Shown one piece after another: positions 7,001 through 15,485 of a DNA stretch of 22,996 nucleotides. Origin of the DNA: an uncultured Oscillibacter sp. (GTDB taxonomy: Bacteria; Bacillota; Clostridia; Oscillospirales; Oscillospiraceae); the NCBI GenBank assembly GCA_946494635.1, contig CAMMCS010000012.1, positions 1-22,996 of the forward strand. The letters run 5' to 3'. Numbering within the stretch: the stretch's first letter is position 1; each line of letters opens with the position of its first letter. Under the pieces are notes generated by a model that saw only the letters and a program-made list of their open reading frames with translations, ran no database searches and was not told the origin of the DNA. The position numbers and the translations under genes are program-made.

Positions 7001-10000
7001 CAGCGCAGTAGACGCGGGCACCTACATGCCGGAGGCCACCATCCTGGACACCACCAATTTCTATTGGGAGGGCGAGGATCCGGATACCGGCGCCACCTCC
7101 TATGTTCTCAGCGAGAACGGCTGGACCATCGCGCCCATGCCCCTGACCCAGCAGGCGCCGGTGGTAACCCAGGACGTCGACTATACCGGCAAGCCTTTTG
7201 ACGAGAGCAACATCCAATTCACCCTGAACAGCGAGGTTGCAACGTACTTCCGGCAGGAGGGCTACCACTACTTCCAGGGCAGCAACGCCTCGTCGGCCTC
7301 TTCCATCCCCCACCCCATCAATGCGGGGAGCAACTACTATGTGGCGGCCAACCTGGTCCCGCTGGACGGCGTCAATCCGGAGAACTTCCTGATTACATAC
7401 ACCTATTCCTCCGGCACGGGATCCAACCGCCACGGCAGAGCTTCCTTTACCATCGAGAAGGTCCCCCTGCGCCTGCTCCCCCCCGAAGAGGAAAACCTGA
7501 AGGTTTCCTACACCGGGCAGCCCCAGACCGCTCCCGTCCCCAGCTGGCAGGAGAGCGATCTGGTGGGACAGGATGCGGACAAGGGTCCGGAGGACGGGGT
7601 TTTCACCTTCCAGTATTCCATCACGGACCCGGACGGGACATCCTCCGGCCCCTTCTCGGAGCCTCCCACGCGGACGGCCGTAGGGGAATATCGGGTTACC
7701 GTCAGCATCCAAAGCACCAACTACTACGGGGTGGGCAACGACGTCGGCGGAACCACCAACACCCTGGACTACACCTGGACCATCCAGGCGGCGGAAAACA
7801 CCATCACCCTGACGGATGAGAGTATCACCGAGGGGGATAAGACGGTGGCTCCCGACAGCATCGTGGAGAAGCCTCTGACCCACGCGCCCTTTACGATTCT
7901 GGGTACGCCCAGCTGCAGCTCGGAGGGCGAGGGGGATGAAACGGTCGAAGCCACTGTAACCTATGTCCTGGACGACGACCCCTCAAATCCCCAGGACGTC
8001 ATCCGGGTAGACAAAACAACCGGCCTGATCACCCCCCTGAGGGTGGGCGAGGCAAAGGTCAATGTCACAGTTTCCGCTCTTATCAACTACGGAGAAACTA
8101 CGGTTTCCTTCTCTGTGGAGGTGACGCCGGGCACCCCCGAAGTGGAGGTTGAGGACCAGCTTTTCCCCTATGGGACGGATATCTCCAATCCCGAGAATGG
8201 TCAGAAACCATATGATGATCTATCCAACGTCACCATCACCAGTTCCGCCCAGGAGGGCGCGGTCAAGCCCACTGGACCGTCAGCGGATAACCTGACCTTC
8301 ACGCTGTACGATACAGCGGATCATGCCAATGCAGGCGGGGATGCAGGCAAAATCACCGACGTGAGCGGCCTGGGCGCCGGGACCTACCACCTGCGGGTGG
8401 ACTATGCGGGCGACGCCAACTATGCCAGCGCTTTCGACGTCGGCACCCTGACCGTCAGCTCCATCAGCATGGATGCCGCCCCTGTTTCCGACATGGAATT
8501 TAACTACGACGGCAGCGACCACTATAACGAGATGGTCCAGAAGGTGAAAGAAGCCGTCACAGTCCCGGCGGATGACGCCGCCTTGACCGTCACCATCATC
8601 AAGGCCAACAGCGACGAGAGCACCGCCCCGGGTCCGGATTCGGATCGCTGGAACAGTGCAGCCCCCTCCGTGGTCAACGTGGACACAGACGAGGGCCTGT
8701 ACTTCTACCGGATCCAGGCGGAGAACTACGCGACGGTCACCGACAGCTTCCAGGTTACCATCAACCCCATCACTGTTACGGTGTCGGACGCCACGCTGAC
8801 CAACACGGAAAAAACCTATAACGGGAACCCGTACCTACCTGAGGGCAACACGCTGACATCTGACGCCACAGCAACCGGAAGCCCGGTTGCTATCACCGTG
8901 AATGTGAGCGGCCGGTATACCAGTGCCAGCGCCAGCGAGAACGCGGAAATTCAGCTCACCTATACGGTCACCTTTAGCGGCGACGTGCCCCTGAGCAACT
9001 TTGTGCTGGCGAACTCGGAAGCATATACGACTGATCCTGATGGGCGAACCTGGACGATCGTTCGGACGGCAAAGGGTTCCATTGACCGGGCAAAGCTGAC
9101 GGTTACCGGCGGCATTGACGCGGTGCCCCGCCCCTACAACGGCGACACCCGTGTATCGCTGAAGGTAGCCGAAAACGGCATCACCTTTGAAGGTAAAGCG
9201 GGCCAGGACGACGTGACGTTGTCCCTCCGGGCAGGGGCAACTGGTACACTCCAGCCCTCGGCGCCAGGCGCAGATGACGCGGCCGACGCCGGCAACGACA
9301 AGGACGTGACCGTCCAGCCGGGTGATATCGAGATCACCGGTGAGGACGCGGGCAACTACGTCATTGAAACCGCGTACACCACCCAGGTGGACATTGCCAA
9401 GGCCCAGCGGACCTTGACCTTCAACCTGGATGAGGAACCCAAGGACCACAGCTTCTCCGTGTCCTACGACGGGAAGCCCCTGGATAATGCCGACCTGGCG
9501 GTAACCGTCACCGGCTATGCAGCCGGGGATCATCAGACACCGGCGCAGTACGCGTTCTATTCTGACGACTCCTACTCCACGAAAATCGACCAGAGCGCCA
9601 CCTCCGCCGCGAGGACCTACTACGTGACGGCGATTTTGCCAGAGGAAACCAATTACACGGAGGTGAAGGTAGAAGCCGCCATCACGGTGGACCGCTCTGA
9701 GCTCACCATCACCCCTGAGGATCCGACCTATACGGGCACCTACACCGGCGCCTCCCACAAGGATGCGATCCTGGGTGTCATCACCGTTGCGGGCATCGGC
9801 GGGGCGCTCACCCTGGGAACGGACTACACCCTCTCCTTCCAGGCCAAGACAGGAGATAGTCCCGCCGAGGACGGGTGGATTTCCTATAACGACTCGGCTC
9901 TCACCTTCACCAACGCGGAGACCACCACCTACTGGGTACGGGTGGATGCGGAGAGCTACCGCTCCCAGGTGGTGGAGATGCAGATCACCATCAGCCCCGC

Positions 10001-13000
10001 GGCGCTGACCGTTGACGTTACGCTGGACACGGAAAAGTCCTATGACGGCAAGGTGTGGATGGAAAACGGCTCCGAGGCCCCTGTGGAAGGCAGCTATACT
10101 GTGACGACCCAGGACGTGACCACCGCGGGGACGGACATCACCGGCGTTTCCGTCACGGCCCGGTATACCGACGCCAACGTGAACCCTGCGGACGGAAACC
10201 CGAAAGGCATTCAGCTGGTCTACACCGTCAGCTTTGCCAGCGAAACCGCCCGCGGGAACTATCAGCTCACCGGTGCGCAGATCAACGGGACAGCCATTAC
10301 GCTGGGAAACACCAGCGCGGCAGGCGACAATGCGCTGACCGCCAACGCGACGGGCAGCGGCGTCCTGACCCCCGCAGGAGTTGCCGTAACCATTCATAAC
10401 CAAACCTTCCCGTACAGCAACAGCACCCCGAAGCTCGTGGAAACCGAGGGCGCTGCCGAAACCGGCGGCTGGAGCGTCAGCAGCGGGACTGTCTTTGTAC
10501 AGGACGGCAAGAAGGATGATCTGGGAATAGGTCTCGCGCTCGACCCGAACGACGCCGTCAATGCCGACGACTACGCCATCACTGGAACGTGGACGAATCC
10601 GAATTACGCGGTTACATTCTCCGGCAGCTGGTCTGACGGTAAGGCCGGAACGTGTAAGATTGAGCAGAAAGAGATTGCCATCCGGATCGACAACGCCAGC
10701 GGCGTCTACGGCGATGAACCCAACCTCAGCGATGTGACGTTTACGGATGTGAACGGCGGTTTGGCGACCGGGGACGACCTCAGCGATATTCTCACCACCA
10801 GAAATCTGTCCACCACAGTAACGGCGGACAGCGACGCCGGAACCAATGGTGACATTACCGCAGTCCCCACCGGCAGCAAGGCGGGCAACTACGACATCAC
10901 CTGGAAGAATGGCACTTACACCCAGAATGTCCGGCCCATGACCGTGACTCTGGACGACCAGAGCAGCACCTACGGCTTGGCCCACACCGTTAACCAAGAG
11001 GCCTATACCCTGGCAGCGGTGGACCGGGATAACGCCGTGGTGCAGGCTGATCTGGCCAGCGGCGCGCTGGACTTCACCCTGAAGGCAGGAGAGCCCAGCA
11101 TTGCGGGAGACCCCACAGCTGGGGCCGACAGCTATCCCATTGCCGGCGCTTGCAGCGGTGGCGGTGTGGATAACTACCAGATCACTTTTGTGGGGCAAAC
11201 GTACTTCGGCGGCGACGCCGCCAAGGGCACCTACACCATCGGTAAGGCAGCGCTGACCGTCGCGCCGGATCGCCCGGTGGTCTACGCCCAGTACAACCAG
11301 GGCATCGCCAACCCCCTGACCTTTACCAACGCCAGCATCACTGACGGCGAGATCACCGCGGGCAGCACCGACTACAACGCCCTCTCCGCCGTGGTGAGCT
11401 ATGCGTTCCAGCCGGCAGACGGCCTGACCCTCACCTCCACAGGCGACAGGGCCGCGGGCGAGTTCACCGTCAACGTGTCCAACCAGACGGTGACGGTCAC
11501 CGTCACGGTGCCGGAAACGGACAATTTTGAGGAGGCTACTGCCAGCTATGCCGTCCAGGCGACCTCCTCCGGCGATCTGAACGTAAGTCTGCCCTTCGCC
11601 GAGCGGACCTATAACGGCACGGCCCAGCAGCTGCTGCGCGAAGGGCCAGCCCTGCCTGAGGGCATAGCCATCCGGTACAAGGTGGGCGAGAGCGGCACGT
11701 GGACGGCGTACAGCAGCGCGGATCCCGAGAACTGGAAGCAGGTGACCGGCACCGACGCCGTCCCCTACACCGTGTACTGGGAAACCACCGCCGGCGGCGA
11801 CTACAGCGCCTCCAACGGCAGCGCCGTGACGTCTATTGCTCAGGCAGAGATTGTGGGAACCTTTACCGATCTCCCAGACGGGAGCATCTCCTTCCTGCTG
11901 GCTGAGATTCCGGACAAGTATGTGATCCCGCTGGATCTCTCCCAGAACCCCAATTACACCCATATTGACGGAAGCGGCGTGAGCTACTTCAGCAATAACC
12001 TTGATGTGGCCTCTGCGCTGAACGGCACGGCTACCCTTGAACTGAGGGGCGGAACAGGTACAGCGGAAATTACCATCACCTGTCTGGGCGATACCAACTA
12101 CAAGGCCACTACCCTGAAGTTTACGGTAACTGTTTCCGAAACGATGCAGGAAATCAAGGTGGATGAAACCACAACGGTGGACCAGTCTGTCCCCTATAAC
12201 GGCGAGGCCCAAACCATTCAGCCGGTAAAGGCCCAGAACCTGGCCGAGGGCGACTACGCTGTGCATTACTGGAACGAGCAGACGCAGCAGTATGATCTGA
12301 CCGAGCCCCCCGCCTATGTGGACGTGAAGCGGCCGGCGGGTGACGCCACCGGCACGCCGGAGGCCTATGTGATCGGCTACCAGATCACCGCCACGGGCTA
12401 CACCCCCGCGACCGGCACCGTAAACCTGACCATCACCCCCAAGGCCGTCACGGCGGACATGTTCGAGGACAGCATCGGCTTCTACACCTACACCGGCGGG
12501 CAGATTACACCCGAGCCGGTGGTGGTGGACGGAAACGTGCAGCTGGCCAAGGGCACGGACTACACCGTGGTCTGGGGCACTAACACCGCCCCGGGCGAGG
12601 ACGCGGGCAGCGCCACCGTCACCGGCCAGGGCAACTACACGAGTTCTGCCACCGTCACCTTCAACATCAACCCGGTGGGCAGCGGCCTGACCGCCCTGCT
12701 GAGCCCCGGCTACGGCGTCTATGACCCGGCTGCGCCGGCCACCGCCACGGTGACCGTGACCCACCACACGGCATCCGACCACGAGGTGTCCCTGACCCCG
12801 GACAACACCGTCTACGACATCACCGCCAGGGATCTGACGACAGGTGCAGAAATGGCGGACCACGGCGCCAACGGCAGCGGCGATACCCTGACCTTCACCC
12901 AGCCCGGCGTGTATGACATCACCCTGAAGCTGACGGGCGACCACGAGGGCACCTTCCACTTCACCTACACCCTGCTGCCCATGAGCGGCGGCGACGGCGG

Positions 13001-15113
13001 CCTGACCCTCACCGTGGGCGACGAGCCCCAGAAGGTCTATACCTACGGGGACACGGACATCGACGGCGTCATTCAGGTCAAGGCCGGGGACACGGATGTG
13101 ACGGCCCTGTGTGATCTGACCTATGTCTACACCCCCTTCGACGGGACGGGGACCACGGAGCCGGCGAAATACGAGGCCGGCGTGCTGCAGGAAGCCGGCG
13201 TGTACACCGTGACGGCCACACCCAACAACGCCAGCGTCACCGGTACCGGCACCTTCGTGTTCCTGATCCAGCAGCGGAATCTCTCCGAGGCTGACCTTGC
13301 CGTGGCGGGCGGTCTGGTCTACGACGGCGCGGCCCAGGAGCCGGCGGTCACCGTCAGCCTGGCCGGTAACCCGGAAGAGAACAAGGACTACACCGTGAGC
13401 TACCACGACAACGTCAGCGCCTCTGTGAACGGGGCCCAGGCGGTGATCACCGCCGCGGGCAACAACTTCACCGGCTCGGCCGGCGCGGCCTTCTCCATCG
13501 CGCCCAAGCCCATCACGGATTCCTCGGTGGTCATCGGGGCGATTGACGACCAGCCCTATACCGGCGGCCCGATCTACCCGGCCCTGACCATCACCGACAC
13601 CGATATCGTTGTTGACGCCGGTACCGACGAGAAGTACGCCCTGGTGCTGGGCCACGACTACCTCGTCGGCTATGCTGAGGGGGCCAACAGCACGGCCCCC
13701 GGCACCGCCACCCTAACCATCACCGGTACGGGCAACTACGACGGCAGCACTGAGGTGTCCTTCACCATCACCAGCGAGCCCGCGCCCGAACCCGAGGAGG
13801 AGTTCATCCTCTCCGTCACCCCCGACAGCGCGTGGGTGTACGGCCGGGCGCCGGCGGATTTGAACCTGTCCGTCACCTTCGGCGAGGACAATGAGCTGAT
13901 CCTGGGCACGGACTACACCCTGACCGTCAACGGCGTCATCTACGACGACACCGACGGCAGGACCCTGGCCGACGCTATCGCCGCCATCAAGGCCCTGGAG
14001 CCCGGCGACTATACCGTCACCGCCCAGGGCACGGGGATCTATGAGGCCTCCAGCGACACCGCGTCCCTCACCGTCCGCAAGATTCCCACCACGGTGGACG
14101 TAGCGGTCAGCCCCAGCAGCCTCTCCGGCGGCGGGACAGTGACTCTGACCCTCCAGGGCACGGATCTGCCCGCGGGAACCGATCTCTCCGCCCTGCTGAC
14201 GGTGTCCACTGCCAACGGCACAGACCTCGCCCTGGAGGATCTGGAGTGGACCCAGGCAGGCGGCGTCTGGACCGCCAGCTTCAACGCCGCCAACGCCAAT
14301 GAGACCTACACCTTCACCCTCCGCTTCGCCGGCGACGCCTACTACGAGGGCGACAGCGACACCGCTCTCCTGGTCACTGCCCGGCGCACCAGCGGCGGCG
14401 GTGGCGGCGGCGGAACCGTCGATCCGGAGCCGGAGGAGCCCACTGTGGCCGACCCGGACGACACCGGCGTGTCCGGCTGGCTGAACACCGACGACCACAT
14501 GGCCTATCTCTCCGGCTATCCCGACGGCACCTTCGGACCCAACCAGAACATGACCCGTGCCGAGGCCGCCCAGATGTTCTACAATCTGCTTCTGGATAAG
14601 GATGTTGCCATCACCACCTCCTTCTCCGATGTAGACGGCGGCGCCTGGTACGCCGATGCGGTAAACACCCTGGCCTCCCTGGGGATCATCAACGGCGTGG
14701 GAGGGGACCGCTTTGAGCCGGAGCGCTCCATCACCCGGGCAGAGTTCACCGCCATCGCCATGCGCTTTGCCCATCTGGAGACCGGCGGGGAGAACCGCTT
14801 CTCCGACGTCCGCGAGGAGGACTGGTTCTACGACATCGTGGTGGGCTCCATCCAGTACGGGTGGATCAACGGCTACCCGGACGGCACCTTCCGGCCGGAC
14901 AGCAGCATCACCCGCTCTGAGGTGACCACCATCACCAACCGGATGCTGGGCCGCAGCGCGGACGAGGACTACGCGGACCGCCACGTGGAGGACCTGCGCT
15001 CCTTCAGCGACCTGCGGGATACCCACTGGGCCTACTACGACATCTGCGAGGCCGCCAATGCCCACGACTACCGCAAGAGCGGCGGCGAGGAGAACTGGAC
15101 CGGGCTCAACTGA
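4002..15113 (+). CDS. Giant secreted S-layer-anchored adhesin: LRR, about 25 MBG/YDG-like modules, SLH
   Basis: 3,703 aa from a GTG with AGGAGGGG six bases before it. Residues 1-29 form a signal peptide (RKRILRR, then LLLSLCLLIGLLPV, cleavage after AWA). BspA-type LRR_5 repeats lie at about 120-350 (units like IGDSAFAGN and IGASAFEDN), followed by a region with several cysteines (about 400-530). From about 860 to 3,480 runs a chain of roughly 22-25 beta-sandwich modules of the MBG/YDG kind, each opening with a YNG, YDG or YTG motif. These differ in sequence, with no obvious DNA-level repeats. A Gly7 and Pro/Glu linker leads to three SLH repeats (about 3499, 3540 and 3599; TRAE, TRAE, TRSE) and a fourth cut-off SLH start (3667). 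SLH repeats bind secondary cell-wall polymer, so the LRR end would project outward. Known relatives are adhesins; the ligand here is unknown. The frame is intact over 11.1 kb. Confidence 0.93.
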   Translation: MRKRILRRTGSLLLSLCLLIGLLPVSAWAKYEPDPGIEPREYIIDDADGNDTGLIAKEYGNLENIEGEWKMTLDLVIEVDPSKHWPAYSHKIPDYIDGFNATWWPSGSDTNQYLQVYVEEGVKGIGAYAFRNMTSLEYVQLPTTLETIGDNAFYGVSGAKFDNGDGGTTLDLSKVVSIGDSAFQNCTAMGGTAQTPGTVRFGAALTTIGTSAFQNAGLSRVDFSKAGSAVIGDSAFAGNRLTALDVSGSGITEIGASAFEDNPLTSLALPNSLSSIGRRAFYRSTPTQSGIANLVIPANVNSIGESAFENNMQLSQVEILSKSLTLGDKAFGNTAENAYHDQGTLTQVEYVDGDLATATSGDIETARNVAYSYGAEFRIPAELADYFTERAGEAYYAGNRSPLVYNEAWSYPATCLAEGLDAYFYTLGDYTNVLHREPLDRIDHVYYADEGYNEGYYDPSCTVGGYTQLFCDENMRAANSHWPEVPAPSTRHAGERKYDGTNGIPGQHDYQVADIENPAIAAGNTTTITYICQNNNHDDNMEPPPYTKERTVSFAGVSLTATTTQTAVGTSNQNKLTLPTVEGGTLAWNTALLTSSNSTYGQYAGENLPEGTYRLPVVFTPSGSSSEGLPAASGDGQTDLTITVTVSKVELDFTNTRFENNNRYIGLNNEDFNILDLPGDVAWDWDEATYNTSDGNRPDESETAQPGDYQITVPFTYSDEIYAFPTSAQNNYGLTIVQTGAGQGTITGPYNVLQATMDNIQADAQNRTYTLRAGAGGTPEAVEQSIVQLTGVLTGSTVTVQWKKAGAADWEKTETYSGTTASTLNVAFVTQAGDYDVLILVENGTYQDREISLSSVTVNRRSVALPQAVEGLTYNGARQTGTTDGSTNNALYYTVVGDSNSAINAGTHTARFQLDTNNCFWADGTGSAENTVAFTIAKRAIRKISITDDSHSYDGGRKSAVTYDGSGNSYTYEDSAALEDTSVTRTYSFARKPAFEITAVSAVDAGTYMPEATILDTTNFYWEGEDPDTGATSYVLSENGWTIAPMPLTQQAPVVTQDVDYTGKPFDESNIQFTLNSEVATYFRQEGYHYFQGSNASSASSIPHPINAGSNYYVAANLVPLDGVNPENFLITYTYSSGTGSNRHGRASFTIEKVPLRLLPPEEENLKVSYTGQPQTAPVPSWQESDLVGQDADKGPEDGVFTFQYSITDPDGTSSGPFSEPPTRTAVGEYRVTVSIQSTNYYGVGNDVGGTTNTLDYTWTIQAAENTITLTDESITEGDKTVAPDSIVEKPLTHAPFTILGTPSCSSEGEGDETVEATVTYVLDDDPSNPQDVIRVDKTTGLITPLRVGEAKVNVTVSALINYGETTVSFSVEVTPGTPEVEVEDQLFPYGTDISNPENGQKPYDDLSNVTITSSAQEGAVKPTGPSADNLTFTLYDTADHANAGGDAGKITDVSGLGAGTYHLRVDYAGDANYASAFDVGTLTVSSISMDAAPVSDMEFNYDGSDHYNEMVQKVKEAVTVPADDAALTVTIIKANSDESTAPGPDSDRWNSAAPSVVNVDTDEGLYFYRIQAENYATVTDSFQVTINPITVTVSDATLTNTEKTYNGNPYLPEGNTLTSDATATGSPVAITVNVSGRYTSASASENAEIQLTYTVTFSGDVPLSNFVLANSEAYTTDPDGRTWTIVRTAKGSIDRAKLTVTGGIDAVPRPYNGDTRVSLKVAENGITFEGKAGQDDVTLSLRAGATGTLQPSAPGADDAADAGNDKDVTVQPGDIEITGEDAGNYVIETAYTTQVDIAKAQRTLTFNLDEEPKDHSFSVSYDGKPLDNADLAVTVTGYAAGDHQTPAQYAFYSDDSYSTKIDQSATSAARTYYVTAILPEETNYTEVKVEAAITVDRSELTITPEDPTYTGTYTGASHKDAILGVITVAGIGGALTLGTDYTLSFQAKTGDSPAEDGWISYNDSALTFTNAETTTYWVRVDAESYRSQVVEMQITISPAALTVDVTLDTEKSYDGKVWMENGSEAPVEGSYTVTTQDVTTAGTDITGVSVTARYTDANVNPADGNPKGIQLVYTVSFASETARGNYQLTGAQINGTAITLGNTSAAGDNALTANATGSGVLTPAGVAVTIHNQTFPYSNSTPKLVETEGAAETGGWSVSSGTVFVQDGKKDDLGIGLALDPNDAVNADDYAITGTWTNPNYAVTFSGSWSDGKAGTCKIEQKEIAIRIDNASGVYGDEPNLSDVTFTDVNGGLATGDDLSDILTTRNLSTTVTADSDAGTNGDITAVPTGSKAGNYDITWKNGTYTQNVRPMTVTLDDQSSTYGLAHTVNQEAYTLAAVDRDNAVVQADLASGALDFTLKAGEPSIAGDPTAGADSYPIAGACSGGGVDNYQITFVGQTYFGGDAAKGTYTIGKAALTVAPDRPVVYAQYNQGIANPLTFTNASITDGEITAGSTDYNALSAVVSYAFQPADGLTLTSTGDRAAGEFTVNVSNQTVTVTVTVPETDNFEEATASYAVQATSSGDLNVSLPFAERTYNGTAQQLLREGPALPEGIAIRYKVGESGTWTAYSSADPENWKQVTGTDAVPYTVYWETTAGGDYSASNGSAVTSIAQAEIVGTFTDLPDGSISFLLAEIPDKYVIPLDLSQNPNYTHIDGSGVSYFSNNLDVASALNGTATLELRGGTGTAEITITCLGDTNYKATTLKFTVTVSETMQEIKVDETTTVDQSVPYNGEAQTIQPVKAQNLAEGDYAVHYWNEQTQQYDLTEPPAYVDVKRPAGDATGTPEAYVIGYQITATGYTPATGTVNLTITPKAVTADMFEDSIGFYTYTGGQITPEPVVVDGNVQLAKGTDYTVVWGTNTAPGEDAGSATVTGQGNYTSSATVTFNINPVGSGLTALLSPGYGVYDPAAPATATVTVTHHTASDHEVSLTPDNTVYDITARDLTTGAEMADHGANGSGDTLTFTQPGVYDITLKLTGDHEGTFHFTYTLLPMSGGDGGLTLTVGDEPQKVYTYGDTDIDGVIQVKAGDTDVTALCDLTYVYTPFDGTGTTEPAKYEAGVLQEAGVYTVTATPNNASVTGTGTFVFLIQQRNLSEADLAVAGGLVYDGAAQEPAVTVSLAGNPEENKDYTVSYHDNVSASVNGAQAVITAAGNNFTGSAGAAFSIAPKPITDSSVVIGAIDDQPYTGGPIYPALTITDTDIVVDAGTDEKYALVLGHDYLVGYAEGANSTAPGTATLTITGTGNYDGSTEVSFTITSEPAPEPEEEFILSVTPDSAWVYGRAPADLNLSVTFGEDNELILGTDYTLTVNGVIYDDTDGRTLADAIAAIKALEPGDYTVTAQGTGIYEASSDTASLTVRKIPTTVDVAVSPSSLSGGGTVTLTLQGTDLPAGTDLSALLTVSTANGTDLALEDLEWTQAGGVWTASFNAANANETYTFTLRFAGDAYYEGDSDTALLVTARRTSGGGGGGGTVDPEPEEPTVADPDDTGVSGWLNTDDHMAYLSGYPDGTFGPNQNMTRAEAAQMFYNLLLDKDVAITTSFSDVDGGAWYADAVNTLASLGIINGVGGDRFEPERSITRAEFTAIAMRFAHLETGGENRFSDVREEDWFYDIVVGSIQYGWINGYPDGTFRPDSSITRSEVTTITNRMLGRSADEDYADRHVEDLRSFSDLRDTHWAYYDICEAANAHDYRKSGGEENWTGLN

Positions 15114-15168
15114 CGAACCCCCGCATCACCCCGGAAGCCGCCAGGGGAAACCAGTCCCCGGGCGTGTG

Positions 15169-15209
15169 AAAAAGAGGAGGCGCTCCCCATTCATGGGGAG
15201 CGCCTCCTC
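15169..15209 (-). terminator. Perfect 15-bp hairpin with T5 on the minus strand
   Basis: GAGGAGGCGCTCCCC (15174-15188) and its complement (15195-15209) enclose a 6-base loop. Read on minus, the stem is followed by TTTTT (15173-15169), giving a proper intrinsic terminator for leftward transcription from the XRE gene at 15486. On plus it has no T-tract, so it would stop adhesin transcription poorly. It is also the left outer hairpin of the multi-hairpin block. Confidence 0.6.
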
Positions 15210-15264
15210 GCGGCGTGTCGAAAAACCCCCGCAGAAGGGAACAGCTGCACCGGGCAGGGGGAGC

Positions 15265-15288
15265 TCGAGGGGGCGAAGCCCGCCTCGA
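15265..15288. repeat. Hairpin closed by a GAA triloop (first GCGAAGC)
   Basis: TCGAGG-GGGC, loop GAA, then GCCC, one bulged G, CCTCGA: ten base pairs with one bulge. The loop-closing heptamer GCGAAGC is at 15273-15279. Confidence 0.6.
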
Positions 15289-15310
15289 ATCCAACCGAAT
15301 GCCCCGCAAA

Positions 15311-15327
15311 GCCTTGCGAAGCAAGGC
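15311..15327. repeat. Hairpin closed by a GAA triloop (second GCGAAGC)
   Basis: GCCTTGC (15311-15317), loop GAA, GCAAGGC (15321-15327): a perfect 7-bp stem. Confidence 0.6.
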
Positions 15328-15333
15328 GTGCGG

Positions 15334-15346
15334 CCCGCGAAGCGGG
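15334..15346. repeat. Hairpin closed by a GAA triloop (third GCGAAGC)
   Basis: CCCGC (15334-15338), loop GAA, GCGGG (15342-15346): a perfect 5-bp stem, seven bases after the previous hairpin. Confidence 0.5.
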
Positions 15347-15348
15347 GA

Positions 15349-15375
15349 CTTTCCCACGGCTTTGCTGTGGGAAAG
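15349..15375. repeat. Hairpin CTTTCCCAC / GTGGGAAAG
   Basis: A perfect 9-bp stem (15349-15357 with 15367-15375). It extends inward to 12 bp with a TTT loop if one G-T pair is allowed. Confidence 0.6.
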
Positions 15376-15395
15376 GTACGGCATTTTTTAGGCTG

Positions 15396-15421
15396 CGAAA
15401 AAGTCTGATCAGACTTTTTCG
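15396..15421. repeat. Perfect 26-bp palindrome, possible bidirectional terminator
   Basis: The 13-base arm CGAAAAAGTCTGA (15396-15408) is followed directly by its exact reverse complement (15409-15421). Pairing continues outward as CTGC / GGCAG with one bulge. The A5 and T5 tracts lie within the arms, so a shorter stem followed by T5 would form on either strand, fitting a symmetrical terminator between two convergent genes. Confidence 0.6.
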
Positions 15422-15432
15422 GCAGACTGAAA

Positions 15433-15463
15433 GGAGGCGCTCCCCATGAATGGGGAGCGCCTA
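15433..15463. repeat. Second copy of the outer hairpin, inverted relative to 15174-15209
   Basis: AGGCGCTCCCC (15435-15445), loop ATGAAT, GGGGAGCGCCT (15452-15462): an 11-bp stem. The first copy has loop ATTCAT, its reverse complement, so the two copies face opposite ways and bracket about 220 bp. This copy lies 23 bases downstream of the stop of the minus-strand XRE gene and has no good T-run in either direction. Confidence 0.65.
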
Positions 15464-15485
15464 CTCGTTCTATTCCCGATCCGCC

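Larger units (their letters stand above)
15114..15485. other. Non-coding, multi-hairpin intergenic block
   Basis: No gene is supported. The block lies between the end of the adhesin and the end of the convergent XRE gene. It holds seven hairpins between 15174 and 15463. Three of them are closed by GCGAAGC (at 15273, 15316 and 15337), and the outer two are copies of one another in opposite orientation. It could be a dispersed palindromic repeat (REP/MITE-like), a structured RNA, or a set of terminators. Confidence 0.6.

Noticed and set aside
8835..13655. 1,606-codon open frame on the minus strand inside the adhesin gene
   Set aside because: It is antisense to a GC-rich gene full of GAC, ACC and GCC codons, whose complement rarely yields stops. 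Its translation is low-complexity Gly/Val/His/Arg with no domain, and the plus-strand frame has clear domains.
13713..15065. 450-codon minus-strand open frame over the SLH region
   Set aside because: Antisense shadow of the SLH repeats, which are unmistakable on plus.
15058..15408. 116-codon plus-strand open frame through the hairpin block
   Set aside because: It starts inside the adhesin gene and runs through consecutive hairpins. Arg/Pro-rich translation, no ribosome site.
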